Part shown: in pieces, positions 46,192 to 54,470 of the stretch
How the letters are laid out: each line of letters opens with the position of its first letter
Position numbering within the stretch: position 1 is the stretch's first letter
From: HKST-UBA178 sp965223815
GTDB taxonomy: Bacteria > Pseudomonadota > Gammaproteobacteria > Chromatiales > Chromatiaceae
Length of the DNA: 64,000 nt
Assembly: GCA_965223815.1 (NCBI GenBank)
Contig: OZ245019.1
Location: 4,092,001 to 4,156,000, forward strand
Reading direction: 5' to 3'
The notes under the pieces: generated by a model
What the model was told of the DNA's origin: nothing
The model's database searches: none
What the model saw: the letters and a program-made list of their open reading frames with translations, nothing else
Translations under genes and position numbers: made by a program

Positions 46192-49100
46192 CAGTGATAT
46201 TTTCCAGAACGATTTTCGAATGCAGGCTTGGTGCCTTCCAATATGGTGACGGCGATTCCATTCAACGTTGTATTTTCTATTGCACCAGATTCGTAACTGA
46301 TCGCAAAATCTGCAGCCCGATCAAATGTTGAGTGGATAATCTGCTCCGCATCACAGACTACAGCCAAGTTTGGATTGTGTGTGACCATAATGATCTGCCT
46401 TTGCATCTTGGCTTCTGACAGTACAGGAACAAGCAAACGGAACACTGTCTCGTTGTCCAAGTTCTCTTCTGGTTGGTCCAATATGATGGGCGTTTTCCCC
46501 TTGTCTACCAGCAAATAAAAAATCAGTAGTAACGCACCGCGTTGCCCAGGCGAAAGCTGTTCAATTTGGGTATCTTGGAATAGCAGGGAATATCTTGGTT
46601 CAAGGAAGCCAAGTCCAAAGATCAGGTCATACACCGACGTTGCCGATTGGCCTTTTTTCAACAGACTGAAGATGCCTACATTTGATCCAGAATCCTTGGC
46701 GGCATCAAAAACTTTCTCTTGTAAGGAGGAGATAAAATCCAAAGCACCATCTTTCGTGTTTAGATCGTGGCTATCGAATAGCTTTTTGATCGCTGATAAC
46801 GCCTCATCTTTTCCGCGAAAGTCACCATGTGTTTGCTTTATCAAGGCGAATAACTGTTCTGCGATTGCTTCCGCGGAGGCCGCCAAAGTTGCTTGAAACT
46901 GCAACCGATAGTCCTCGCGTATCAGGCTGTTATTCTGAATCAAGTCTTGCACTGGCTTGAATAGTTCCTCACGCGCTATTCTCTGGGCGCTGAGTGTGTC
47001 GAACACTTCACCGGACAAACGTAATCTCTTTTCCTGTAACTTCTTGAGCTGACCTGGCAGCTCCCTGATTTGCGCTATGCGAGTTTCAAGACCCACCTTT
47101 GTCTCAGGTTCGGTAGACGCGCCCAATAGTCCATTCAACTTCTTGTTCCATTCTGAGAGCCGTTGCTGATAGCTTTCATACTGTTGCTGTGGCGCATTCA
47201 ACTTGGCTGCGAATCCCTGCTGCTTTTCGACTTGAGCTGCCAAGTCGCTTGCAAGCGTCTCGGATTCAGTTCGTAATTTATCCTGGTTTTCGGTGATTTC
47301 CGCCAACTTTGCATCGAGAACAGTTTCTTTAATTTCAATAGCAGCAAGCTCTTGCCATGACACACCAATCAGCTTAAGGTCTTCGGCAACATTCTGCTGC
47401 GCATCTTCAAACGCGCGCTTGAGCAGTCTCAATTGCTCCCGAATGTTCGCGACCGCTTTTTGACGCTTTGCGTTCTCGGTGGTTTCAGTGGCAATTTTTT
47501 GAGTTCGCTCGTTAATAAGCCCTATCTGCTTATTCGTTGCAGCTAAGTCATCAGCAGCCTGCTGTTGCTCCGTGCTCAGCGCATCCGCAGGTTGAACGAC
47601 TTCTTCCGGTTTCAGCTTGTTGTGCTCCTCGATTTCCTTAGTCTTCAGTAACAGCAATTCTTCTAACTTTTTAAGTTCTATTGGCTGAAGCTGTTCCTCG
47701 ATCCGTACGATTGAAGCATTTGTGGATCGCAGCTCTTTGCGGTACTCACCCAGCCTGTTTCTGAGTGATTGCTCCTGTTGATCGATCAGCTGATCGAAAT
47801 CGAGAGCACCCAGTCTCACCTCTTCACTCGCATGCGAGAAAATCACCGACCGAAGTTCTTTCTCAAATGCATTCGATTTGCCAGACACATGCTCATTACA
47901 AAGCTCTTCGAAGTATCCCTGAGGGATATAGCGAACCAATTCTGCCTTTTCTTCAGAGGGGCGCTCATTAAGCGATCGTGCCTCGGTACTTTCATCTCGC
48001 CAAGTAAGTGTTCCAGTAAAGTATCGTGCTGGCTCACCAGCTTTCCCCCAAAACCTCCCTGGCCTGAGAAAACTGAAATGCTCAGACTGCTTGGAGTTAC
48101 CAAGTGTGGCGATGACATCCGCCAACGCACTCTTTCCACTTCCCTTGTTGCCTATGATGGCGACAAGATCAGGGTTCAGTGGAATATCGCAGCCATCAAG
48201 CCATTGCCCCACATCGGCTTTACTTCCCGTTTTGGCTACTTCAACTGACTCAATGTAGTAAGTCTTATTAGATTCAACTTCCTGAAGCTTGGGCGGCTTT
48301 TCGCCAATGAAAGATCGTTTTGCAGGCTCAAGAATTACCTGCTTAAGGCCACGGAACGAAGGGTCGGCCTTTATCCAGGTTTTCTTGCCGGATGGAAAAT
48401 CACCGTAACCGCGCTTGTCGTTATCACCAGGCACACCCACAAAACAGTGTGCATCACTGCCAGAGACCACCAGCCTAGGTATGTTTTTTAGCCCATGCTT
48501 AAAATTTTCAATCCAACCTTGATTGTTCTCCGTCATTTCACACAGGAATGCTGATCGAAGCTCAAGGTTTCTCGATTCAAAAATCGGGGACGACTCGAAT
48601 AGCCCAAGAAAATACGAGTAGTGCTGTTCCCATTTCACTTCATCGAGGCCATCGCTCATGTCATACGGCATAAAGCCAATCGCCATCTCATTAGGAACGC
48701 TTGAGATTGCATGCTTATAACTTTCGGTTTTAATTTCCGCCAGCTTGTAGCCTGCTAGCAAAGCATCATCAAAATCCTTATCCACCACATCTTTTTTATG
48801 GCCCTTCTTCTTCAACATGTCGGAAGCCGTCGTACGGGCGAGATCGACCAGAGCGTCTTTTGAAATTGCGCGATCTATCCTCTCTATCCTCAGATTCGAC
48901 AAAAAGTCCTTTAGGTGCTGATCAGCTATTTCATCTGAAAAAATGACATGCGCATTAAGACGTTTATCGGTCGGAGCAGAAAGCCGCAACTCAATACCCG
49001 GAAATACCTTTTTAGTAAGTTTCGGCGCATCTTCGTCCGCAAGGCGCTGCTTAAGCGCAAACCAGCCGTCAAAAGTCCAATAATCCATGATGGCAAACAC

Positions 49101-49274
49101 AGAAGGTTTCGCCTGATTCATGGCCTCGATCATGTCATCAACCAATTTCTTGTTCTGATCGGATGACAGATCACCATCAAACTTTTGTCCAGACCAATGG
49201 AATGAGGCAGGTGTATGCACATGCAAGTCCCATTGTCTCCAAATCGCCCCCCTGGCAAGTTCCCTCTTGGTCAT
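46191..49274 (-). CDS. TrlF-family protein: PHP domain plus SMC-like ATPase
   Basis: A 1027-residue protein. Residues 1-290 form a PHP phosphoesterase domain with the metal ligands DLHVH (His18, His20), FPGIE (Glu95) and SGSDAH (Asp274, His276). An ATPase follows: Walker A IIGNKGSGKSAL (375-382), long coiled coils (about 500-800), then LSPGQRGALL signature, ILDQPEENLD Walker B and MVTHNPN. This matches the TrlF type; such PHP-SMC proteins are thought to sense or cut nucleic acid. The start is the ATG at 49274, sharing TGATG with the chimeric ORF; five upstream codons are a shadow of it. The gene is AT-richer than SNF2 and Res. Confidence 0.87.
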   Translation of the reverse strand: MTKRELARGAIWRQWDLHVHTPASFHWSGQKFDGDLSSDQNKKLVDDMIEAMNQAKPSVFAIMDYWTFDGWFALKQRLADEDAPKLTKKVFPGIELRLSAPTDKRLNAHVIFSDEIADQHLKDFLSNLRIERIDRAISKDALVDLARTTASDMLKKKGHKKDVVDKDFDDALLAGYKLAEIKTESYKHAISSVPNEMAIGFMPYDMSDGLDEVKWEQHYSYFLGLFESSPIFESRNLELRSAFLCEMTENNQGWIENFKHGLKNIPRLVVSGSDAHCFVGVPGDNDKRGYGDFPSGKKTWIKADPSFRGLKQVILEPAKRSFIGEKPPKLQEVESNKTYYIESVEVAKTGSKADVGQWLDGCDIPLNPDLVAIIGNKGSGKSALADVIATLGNSKQSEHFSFLRPGRFWGKAGEPARYFTGTLTWRDESTEARSLNERPSEEKAELVRYIPQGYFEELCNEHVSGKSNAFEKELRSVIFSHASEEVRLGALDFDQLIDQQEQSLRNRLGEYRKELRSTNASIVRIEEQLQPIELKKLEELLLLKTKEIEEHNKLKPEEVVQPADALSTEQQQAADDLAATNKQIGLINERTQKIATETTENAKRQKAVANIREQLRLLKRAFEDAQQNVAEDLKLIGVSWQELAAIEIKETVLDAKLAEITENQDKLRTESETLASDLAAQVEKQQGFAAKLNAPQQQYESYQQRLSEWNKKLNGLLGASTEPETKVGLETRIAQIRELPGQLKKLQEKRLRLSGEVFDTLSAQRIAREELFKPVQDLIQNNSLIREDYRLQFQATLAASAEAIAEQLFALIKQTHGDFRGKDEALSAIKKLFDSHDLNTKDGALDFISSLQEKVFDAAKDSGSNVGIFSLLKKGQSATSVYDLIFGLGFLEPRYSLLFQDTQIEQLSPGQRGALLLIFYLLVDKGKTPIILDQPEENLDNETVFRLLVPVLSEAKMQRQIIMVTHNPNLAVVCDAEQIIHSTFDRAADFAISYESGAIENTTLNGIAVTILEGTKPAFENRSGKYH

Positions 49275-49354
49275 CACACCAACGCCCATTCGATAACAAA
49301 TAGTTGTTTTTCTTCAATCTGCTGCGTGAGCTGTTTTTCCAGATTACTGACCAG
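49272..49354. repeat. Diverged copy of the SNF2 3' end (partner at 51162-51244)
   Basis: These 83 bases align without gaps to 51162-51244; I count 12 mismatches by eye. In both places the minus strand encodes an -EK.LFVIEW.LV tail followed by TGATG and the next gene. Similarity stops sharply at 49355, where the sequence becomes Mod-like. Confidence 0.85.
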
Positions 49355-49432
49355 CATGATGTGCTTGTGATCCAGCATAGGATGTTGTGCCTTACCGATC
49401 CAGGCCAGATCCATTTGTTGTCTATTTCTCAT
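49274..49432 (-). CDS. 52-residue chimeric ORF: Mod-like N-terminus joined to SNF2-like C-terminus
   Basis: This frame is too short for usual gene finding but is bounded by operon-style overlaps: its ATG lies 11 bases inside the AIPR end and its TGA overlaps the TrlF start in TGATG. Residues 1-25 (MRNRQQMDLAWIGK..) follow the Mod start (MSRTKQKLELTWIGK..), and residues 29-52 (SNLEKQLTQQIEEKQLFVIEW) follow the SNF2 C-terminus (SDLEQQLTQKAEEKPLFVIEW). It looks like the in-frame scar of a deletion running from the start of a lost mod gene to the end of a lost SNF2 gene. It may still be translated to couple AIPR and TrlF. Function as a protein is doubtful. Confidence 0.6.
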   Translation of the reverse strand: MRNRQQMDLAWIGKAQHPMLDHKHIMLVSNLEKQLTQQIEEKQLFVIEWALV

Positions 49433-51164
49433 AATGCACACTTAGAGCGTGCTGCGTTAGCGCAGCCATCATCAAATTCTTTACCGTTTGCACGTCGGTC
49501 TGGTTTTCAAATATTGCACGCGGCTGTTTGTTCCAGGTATTCGCCTTGACCGCGTTCATCAATTCATTGGCTATGGCATCGATAGCCACCGAAAGTCGAT
49601 TTCTTTCATCCTCGGTCAACGACAAATCAGCACCCCAGCGCAACTGGGTCTTTAACAGCAGAACATGCAGGGTCAACCATTTTCCCTGGCGCAGTATCTC
49701 GGCATCGTCTGCAGCTTCTCCTCTTGCTCGGTCAGTGATCGTCTTCTGCACAAGGCGGCTGGTCTGCACCACGCGCCATAGCTCTCTAGCCGTCAAGGCA
49801 TCTGTGAACAATCGGACATAAGCGTCATCGAGCGGGGAACCTGCCGCAGCCAGTTCAGGCTGTTTGAACAACCGTTTCTGGTCTTTTTTTGCAGCGACGA
49901 TGTAGGCGGGCCAATGGTTCGCCGTTTCGCAGCAGGCCAGTGCAGGTGCGGCTTCACGCACACTGAATACAGTTTCTGACAATGGGGGATCATCCTCCCC
50001 GTGTTTGTAGAGATAGCTAACGCCTGCCATCTCCAACGTCTGCCGCCATTGCTCCTGCCTCTCATCAAGAGCAGCAAAATCCTCCAGATCCACCGCATTT
50101 TGCCGGTTACGGTATTGAGTGACACGCGCACCGAAATCGACTGGCGCCTGATCAAGACTTATGAAGGTCGCTAGCACCTCCGCGGGGTGCTGCTCAAAAT
50201 AGGCAGCCTCTTTTTCCGCGATGGTGCCCACTGTTTGAGCGCCGTTGATGATGGATATACCGCGAACGCGGAATCTCCCATTATCTCTTGTCTGGGTTAT
50301 AGGCGGCAGTTGCTGAATGCTGGAGCACAGGAACGTCACGCCGTTGTTGAAATAGAAGAAGTGCTCCGCCTCTTCACCAAGCGTATTGAGCATCCCCGCG
50401 TTTACGACGGTAGATCCCTTGAATCGGCGGATATTCTTTTCCACGATCCGGTCACCATGTTGCTGCTCCATTTCAGCAAGGCTTTTCGCGGCCATCCTTC
50501 CATAGAATCCACGATACGGATTATTCACGTGACCGAAGTCCGCCAGTTCCACTACGGCATCAATTGGCTCGGCAGCTTGCGAGTCGAGCTGAAATCCATG
50601 CAAGGTAGATAGCCCGAAGGCATGACAGCGGATGAAACCGGGTTCGGTCGCGTTATAGGCGTGTTCCAGATCGGAAAAGATATTCCTGCGATCTTCCGCT
50701 ATCGCCCCGCCCGTATGAGCCAGAACCACTTTGACGTTCCGGTGTTCCTCTGCCAAAGCAGCCTCGATCTCCGCCCTTCTTGCATTCAGTGCGTCATTGA
50801 AGCGGTCATATTTCCCCGCAAGCAAATCGACAACACCGTCTTTGAACTTCGATACGTCACCCAAGTCTGGCTGGCCAACGCCGCTTGCTATGTATTTGGA
50901 TTGAACCAGCCATAATGTTCCATCGGCTGCCACAATTATGGAGTCGATGCCGTGGTCAGCACCTCCATCAATACTCGCGGCAACCGCGTCTTCAAGTGTC
51001 GAACCGGCCTCCTGTTGTAGTACAAACGCAGCAACTGCCTTCGACAGAAAATTGCCCCTTCTGGCCTCCTCGCTATTGCCAGTGCCCGCGATTAGTTGAC
51101 CGAAAGTGTTATCTAGCAGACCAATTAATAAACTCAGTTCTAATGGCGGTCCCTGCGGTGGCAT
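49422..51164 (-). CDS. AIPR-family protein with Mrr-like nuclease motif
   Basis: A 580-residue cytoplasmic protein. The first 100 residues carry a restriction-fold pattern, GGADHGIDSIIV (Asp74) and LWLVQSKY (Gln88, Lys90), the Q-x-K form used by Mrr. From about residue 210 comes the AIPR region: NIRRFKGSTVVNAGML, FFYFNNGVTFLCSS and SIINGAQTVGTIAEK. AIPR proteins were named for abortive infection and occur in defence islands; the mechanism is open. The ATG at 51164 shares TGATG with the SNF2 stop; the five codons before it are only a shadow of the SNF2 end. Confidence 0.85.
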   Translation of the reverse strand: MPPQGPPLELSLLIGLLDNTFGQLIAGTGNSEEARRGNFLSKAVAAFVLQQEAGSTLEDAVAASIDGGADHGIDSIIVAADGTLWLVQSKYIASGVGQPDLGDVSKFKDGVVDLLAGKYDRFNDALNARRAEIEAALAEEHRNVKVVLAHTGGAIAEDRRNIFSDLEHAYNATEPGFIRCHAFGLSTLHGFQLDSQAAEPIDAVVELADFGHVNNPYRGFYGRMAAKSLAEMEQQHGDRIVEKNIRRFKGSTVVNAGMLNTLGEEAEHFFYFNNGVTFLCSSIQQLPPITQTRDNGRFRVRGISIINGAQTVGTIAEKEAAYFEQHPAEVLATFISLDQAPVDFGARVTQYRNRQNAVDLEDFAALDERQEQWRQTLEMAGVSYLYKHGEDDPPLSETVFSVREAAPALACCETANHWPAYIVAAKKDQKRLFKQPELAAAGSPLDDAYVRLFTDALTARELWRVVQTSRLVQKTITDRARGEAADDAEILRQGKWLTLHVLLLKTQLRWGADLSLTEDERNRLSVAIDAIANELMNAVKANTWNKQPRAIFENQTDVQTVKNLMMAALTQHALSVHYEK

Positions 51165-51244
51165 CACACCAACTCCCATTCAATAACAAACAGTGGCTTT
51201 TCTTCAGCCTTCTGCGTGAGCTGTTGCTCCAGATCACTGATCAG
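51162..51244. repeat. 3' end of the SNF2 gene, duplicated at 49272-49354
   Basis: This is the original copy, inside the SNF2 coding sequence and the following TGATG junction. See the partner entry for the alignment. Confidence 0.85.
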
Positions 51245-54064
51245 GTCGTTGCGTTTTTCTTCCACCTGATCCTGTCGATCGAAGAGCTCGCGCCTTAGCT
51301 TGTTGCGTTTGTGTTCCAGCTCGCGTTGCTGCTTTTGCCAGCTGAGCTTTTCTTCTAGCGTGGGAGCCGTTGCCGCTGTGCGGCGAACCTCCTTGATCTC
51401 GCGGTCGATCTCCTTGATCTCCTGTTCCAGGCCGACCTTGAGGTCATCCGCCCAGGCATCGAGCTTTTGCACCTCCTGTTCGAAGTAGCTGAGATTGCGC
51501 CGATTGACGCTTTCGGCCAAACGATTTTTACGGTTGGACAGATCGGTATCGAGTAGCGACAACTCAGTGCCTTCGTAGGGTACTGCTGGTTCCTGTACGG
51601 GCAGCCGCAGCAGCTTTTGCGGATCATCTTCCAGCAGCGCCTCGCCCGTATGGGTAACCGCAGAGACCACGAGGTGCTGCTCTATCCCACCGAGCGACTC
51701 GATGGTCAACAGTTCGGCCTTAAGCAATCCGCTTTTACCTCGCCAGGACTCTAGGGTGCTGAGGCGCCCCCCGGCATAGGCGGCATAGTCGAAGACCAGA
51801 CGTGCCGGTGGCAGTTGGTGTGACTTGGCCTGCTGCAGCACGTATTCGCCCAGGGGGTGGCCAAGACGATAGAGATGGGCATCGCCGCTGCGGCGTGGCA
51901 ACTCGTAGCGGCCCAGGGGAACCTTTCCACTCAGGGATGGATTCGGCAGACTTTCAAGGGTGAAGCCATTGTCGCCATCGAATCGGGCATTGCCGTTGAG
52001 CTCGGTTCGCGTCAGCACCATGAACAACTGCTCGTAGCGGCTGCGGGTCTCTTCACTGTCGATGCGCAACTTCTCCAGCACCTGGTCATCGAAGTGCTCG
52101 AAGAGGATGTCACGGGTTTTGACCATGGCCTCGTTGATCTCGCTGGCCAGGTCCAGTTGCAGTTGCTCGAAGCTTTCCTTGATGGTCTCGGGGTCGCGAC
52201 AGGACCGGTATATCTCGGCGATGCGACGCTCGAAGTCCACCCCTGAGCCGATGGCCCCCAGCACCTCATCCGAGGCACCAAAAACGCCGTCGAAGAGCTG
52301 GAATTTCTGATCGAGCAATTCATAAACACGGCGGTCAGCCTCGTTGCTCAGATCGATAAAGTTGACCACTACCACGTCAAACTTTTGCCCGTAGCGATGG
52401 CAACGGCCGATGCGCTGTTCCACCCGCTGAGGATTCCAGGGCAGGTCGTAGTTGATCACCAGGGAACAGAACTGCAGGTTGATACCTTCTGCTCCTGCCT
52501 CGGTGGCGATCATTACCCTGCCCTTATCGCGGAAGTGCTCCACCAGCGCAGCGCGGGTATCAGCGGTTTTGGAACCGGTTACCCGATCTGAACCAGCATG
52601 CTTTGCCAACCAGTCTTTGTAGATCTGTTGGGCCTCCTTGCTGTTATTGGTGCCGTTGAACAGAACAATGCTATCGCCGTAAGGAGTGTCCTTGAGCAGG
52701 GAAAGGAGATAGTCCTGAGTGCGACGGGATTCGGTGAAGATCAACGCCTTTGCCGGGGCGCCCAGTGTTTCCAACTCCGTAAACGCACGATCCAGGGCGG
52801 TGAGCAGCGCCTTCCCCTTGGCGTTATCGCGGATCTGCTTCGCCATCGTCTCGTAGCGGCGCAGCTCGGCAATCTCTTTGCGGATGGCTTCCTTATCTTT
52901 ATCATCGAGGAGCTGATCGGCAAGCTCCGCCTCCCACTCCTCGGCATCTTCATCGAGCACCTCGTAATCCCGATCCAGTGACTCGATCAGGGATTCTGCA
53001 TAGTCGGCTTGCGCCAGCAATTTCTCCAGTCGCTCGGCCATGGTGCCCAATGCGCCGCCGATGGCGAAGGTGGACGATGCCAGCAACTTCCACAGCACCA
53101 GGGATATGAGCTGCCTTTGACTGCTGGGCAGCGCCTTAAGCTCTGGTCGGCGCAGATAGTCCGCCACCAGGGCGCGAAGGTTTTGCTCGTCCTGCGTCGG
53201 TGTGAACTGCTCCACCAGGGGAATGCGCTTGGTATAGGCGATAGTGTGAGCCACGTGCCTGCGCAGGGTGCGCTTGCACAGGGGTGCGATGCGGCTGCGC
53301 AGCTGCTGGAACACTGAATCGTCGTTCAAGCGGGCAAACTGGCGACGGAAGCTGTCCAGGTCGCCAAACACACGTTCGTCGATGATGCTGACCAGACCGA
53401 AGAGCTCAAGCAGCGAGTTTTGTAGTGGTGTCGCCGTAAGCAACACCTTTGAGTGCACGTGAGACAGACCCTCTTTCAGGGCATTAGCGATGACGTTGCT
53501 CTTCTTATACACATTCCGCAGCCGGTGAGCCTCGTCATAAACGACTAGATCCCAACGGACCTCGCGCACATCGTCAATTTTTGACTTGGCGAACTGATAG
53601 GAGCAGATGACCGGCTGAGGGGTATGGAATGGGTTTCCCTTGCCCTGCTTCTTTAGCTGGTTGTAACTCTTAGCCTCAAGAATGACGGCATCCAGCGCGA
53701 ATTTATCCAGCAGTTCCTGATGCCACTGCTTGCGCAGGTTTGCGGGTACGACGATGAGAATACGCCGCTTACGCTCGGCCCAGAACTGGGAGAGCACAAG
53801 ACCGGCTTCGATGGTTTTTCCCAAACCGACTTCGTCCGCCAGTATGACCCCGCGTGACAGTGGATTCTTGCAGGCAAAGAGCGCCGCTTCGACCTGATGC
53901 GGGTTGAGATCGACCTGGGCATCAACCAGGGTCGAGCCAAGAGATTCAATCGAGTCGCCAGAAGCCTGCCGGGTGAGTTCCCAGGCGAAGAATTGGCTTT
54001 GATAAGCTGTAAGCTCGTCGTTTTTCATTGAATTTGGTGCGAACGCCATATCAGAACTAAACAT
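51164..54064 (-). CDS. SNF2/RapA-like helicase-translocase
   Basis: A 966-residue superfamily 2 ATPase. Motif I is ADEVGLGKT (77-84), motif II YDEAH (177-180), motif III LLTATPLQN, and the second lobe has IATEAGAEGINLQF and EQRIGRCHRYGQ, as in SNF2 and RapA. The last 120 residues are a charged coiled coil ending PLFVIEWELV. Such proteins track along duplex DNA and in defence systems may find or remodel target DNA. I chose the ATG at 54064, 14 bases after the RHH gene; the frame extends to 54142 only by overlapping it. First large gene of the operon. Confidence 0.88.
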   Translation of the reverse strand: MFSSDMAFAPNSMKNDELTAYQSQFFAWELTRQASGDSIESLGSTLVDAQVDLNPHQVEAALFACKNPLSRGVILADEVGLGKTIEAGLVLSQFWAERKRRILIVVPANLRKQWHQELLDKFALDAVILEAKSYNQLKKQGKGNPFHTPQPVICSYQFAKSKIDDVREVRWDLVVYDEAHRLRNVYKKSNVIANALKEGLSHVHSKVLLTATPLQNSLLELFGLVSIIDERVFGDLDSFRRQFARLNDDSVFQQLRSRIAPLCKRTLRRHVAHTIAYTKRIPLVEQFTPTQDEQNLRALVADYLRRPELKALPSSQRQLISLVLWKLLASSTFAIGGALGTMAERLEKLLAQADYAESLIESLDRDYEVLDEDAEEWEAELADQLLDDKDKEAIRKEIAELRRYETMAKQIRDNAKGKALLTALDRAFTELETLGAPAKALIFTESRRTQDYLLSLLKDTPYGDSIVLFNGTNNSKEAQQIYKDWLAKHAGSDRVTGSKTADTRAALVEHFRDKGRVMIATEAGAEGINLQFCSLVINYDLPWNPQRVEQRIGRCHRYGQKFDVVVVNFIDLSNEADRRVYELLDQKFQLFDGVFGASDEVLGAIGSGVDFERRIAEIYRSCRDPETIKESFEQLQLDLASEINEAMVKTRDILFEHFDDQVLEKLRIDSEETRSRYEQLFMVLTRTELNGNARFDGDNGFTLESLPNPSLSGKVPLGRYELPRRSGDAHLYRLGHPLGEYVLQQAKSHQLPPARLVFDYAAYAGGRLSTLESWRGKSGLLKAELLTIESLGGIEQHLVVSAVTHTGEALLEDDPQKLLRLPVQEPAVPYEGTELSLLDTDLSNRKNRLAESVNRRNLSYFEQEVQKLDAWADDLKVGLEQEIKEIDREIKEVRRTAATAPTLEEKLSWQKQQRELEHKRNKLRRELFDRQDQVEEKRNDLISDLEQQLTQKAEEKPLFVIEWELV

Positions 54065-54078
54065 CCTGCCAAATAACG

Positions 54079-54270
54079 CTATTCGGCTTTTCCGGTTTTC
54101 GAGTCCATTGAATCCGCGACCAAGATTCCATTTCTCCCGCAATAATCCAAAATCATCACCTCTATCATGTTGGCCAGGCTGCGCCGTTCTCGTTCAGCCA
54201 TGGCGCGCAGCCCTTCCTTGACGTCAGGTTGGATGCGCACGGTCAGGGTTATGGATTTTGTCTCTGCCAT
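54079..54270 (-). CDS. Ribbon-helix-helix (CopG/Arc-type) regulator
   Basis: A 63-residue protein: MAETKSITLTVRIQPDVKEGL forms the DNA-contacting strand and first helix, RERRSLANMIEVMILDYC the second. This is the RHH fold of small autoregulators and antitoxins. GAGG precedes the ATG at 54270 by seven bases; the frame to 54333 is unlikely. Being the first gene of the minus-strand operon, it probably controls SNF2-AIPR-TrlF-Mod-Res expression, perhaps to allow methylation before restriction. There is no toxin partner next to it. Confidence 0.75.
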   Translation of the reverse strand: MAETKSITLTVRIQPDVKEGLRAMAERERRSLANMIEVMILDYCGRNGILVADSMDSKTGKAE

Positions 54271-54433
54271 CGGTAAACCTCGGGCTTTGGAAATAGCTTT
54301 CAAATGTACTGCAAATATACTAATCGGCTTCAACCGTATGAGGAAGTTTTTTTACTGCCTCGCAACTCATATAGATTGCTCATTTTGCAAAACACCTTGG
54401 GTTGTTGCCCTGGTATCCGCGGCTTCAGAAAGC

Positions 54434-54462
54434 TTGCCTCAGAAACAAATGTGTACTATATA
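54434..54462 (+). promoter_or_regulatory. Promoter of the Xre-family gene
   Basis: TTGCCT (54434-54439) and TATATA (54457-54462) are spaced by exactly 17 bases. The expected start point, seven bases downstream, is 54469, the A of the ATG, so the message is probably leaderless; no ribosome-binding site precedes the ATG. Confidence 0.6.
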
Positions 54463-54470
54463 GTACACAT
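54449..54470. promoter_or_regulatory. Perfect 22-bp palindromic operator over promoter and start codon
   Basis: The sequence from 54449 to 54470, with arms ATGTGTACTAT and ATAGTACACAT, is identical on both strands. It covers the -10 element and the first two bases of the Xre start codon. Binding of the Xre dimer here would block polymerase, a classic autorepressor arrangement. Confidence 0.8.

Noticed and set aside
49274..49289. Upstream MGVGV extension as the true TrlF N-terminus
   Set aside because: The same five residues appear before AIPR because both are the SNF2 tail read in another phase; TGATG coupling fixes the starts at 49274 and 51164.
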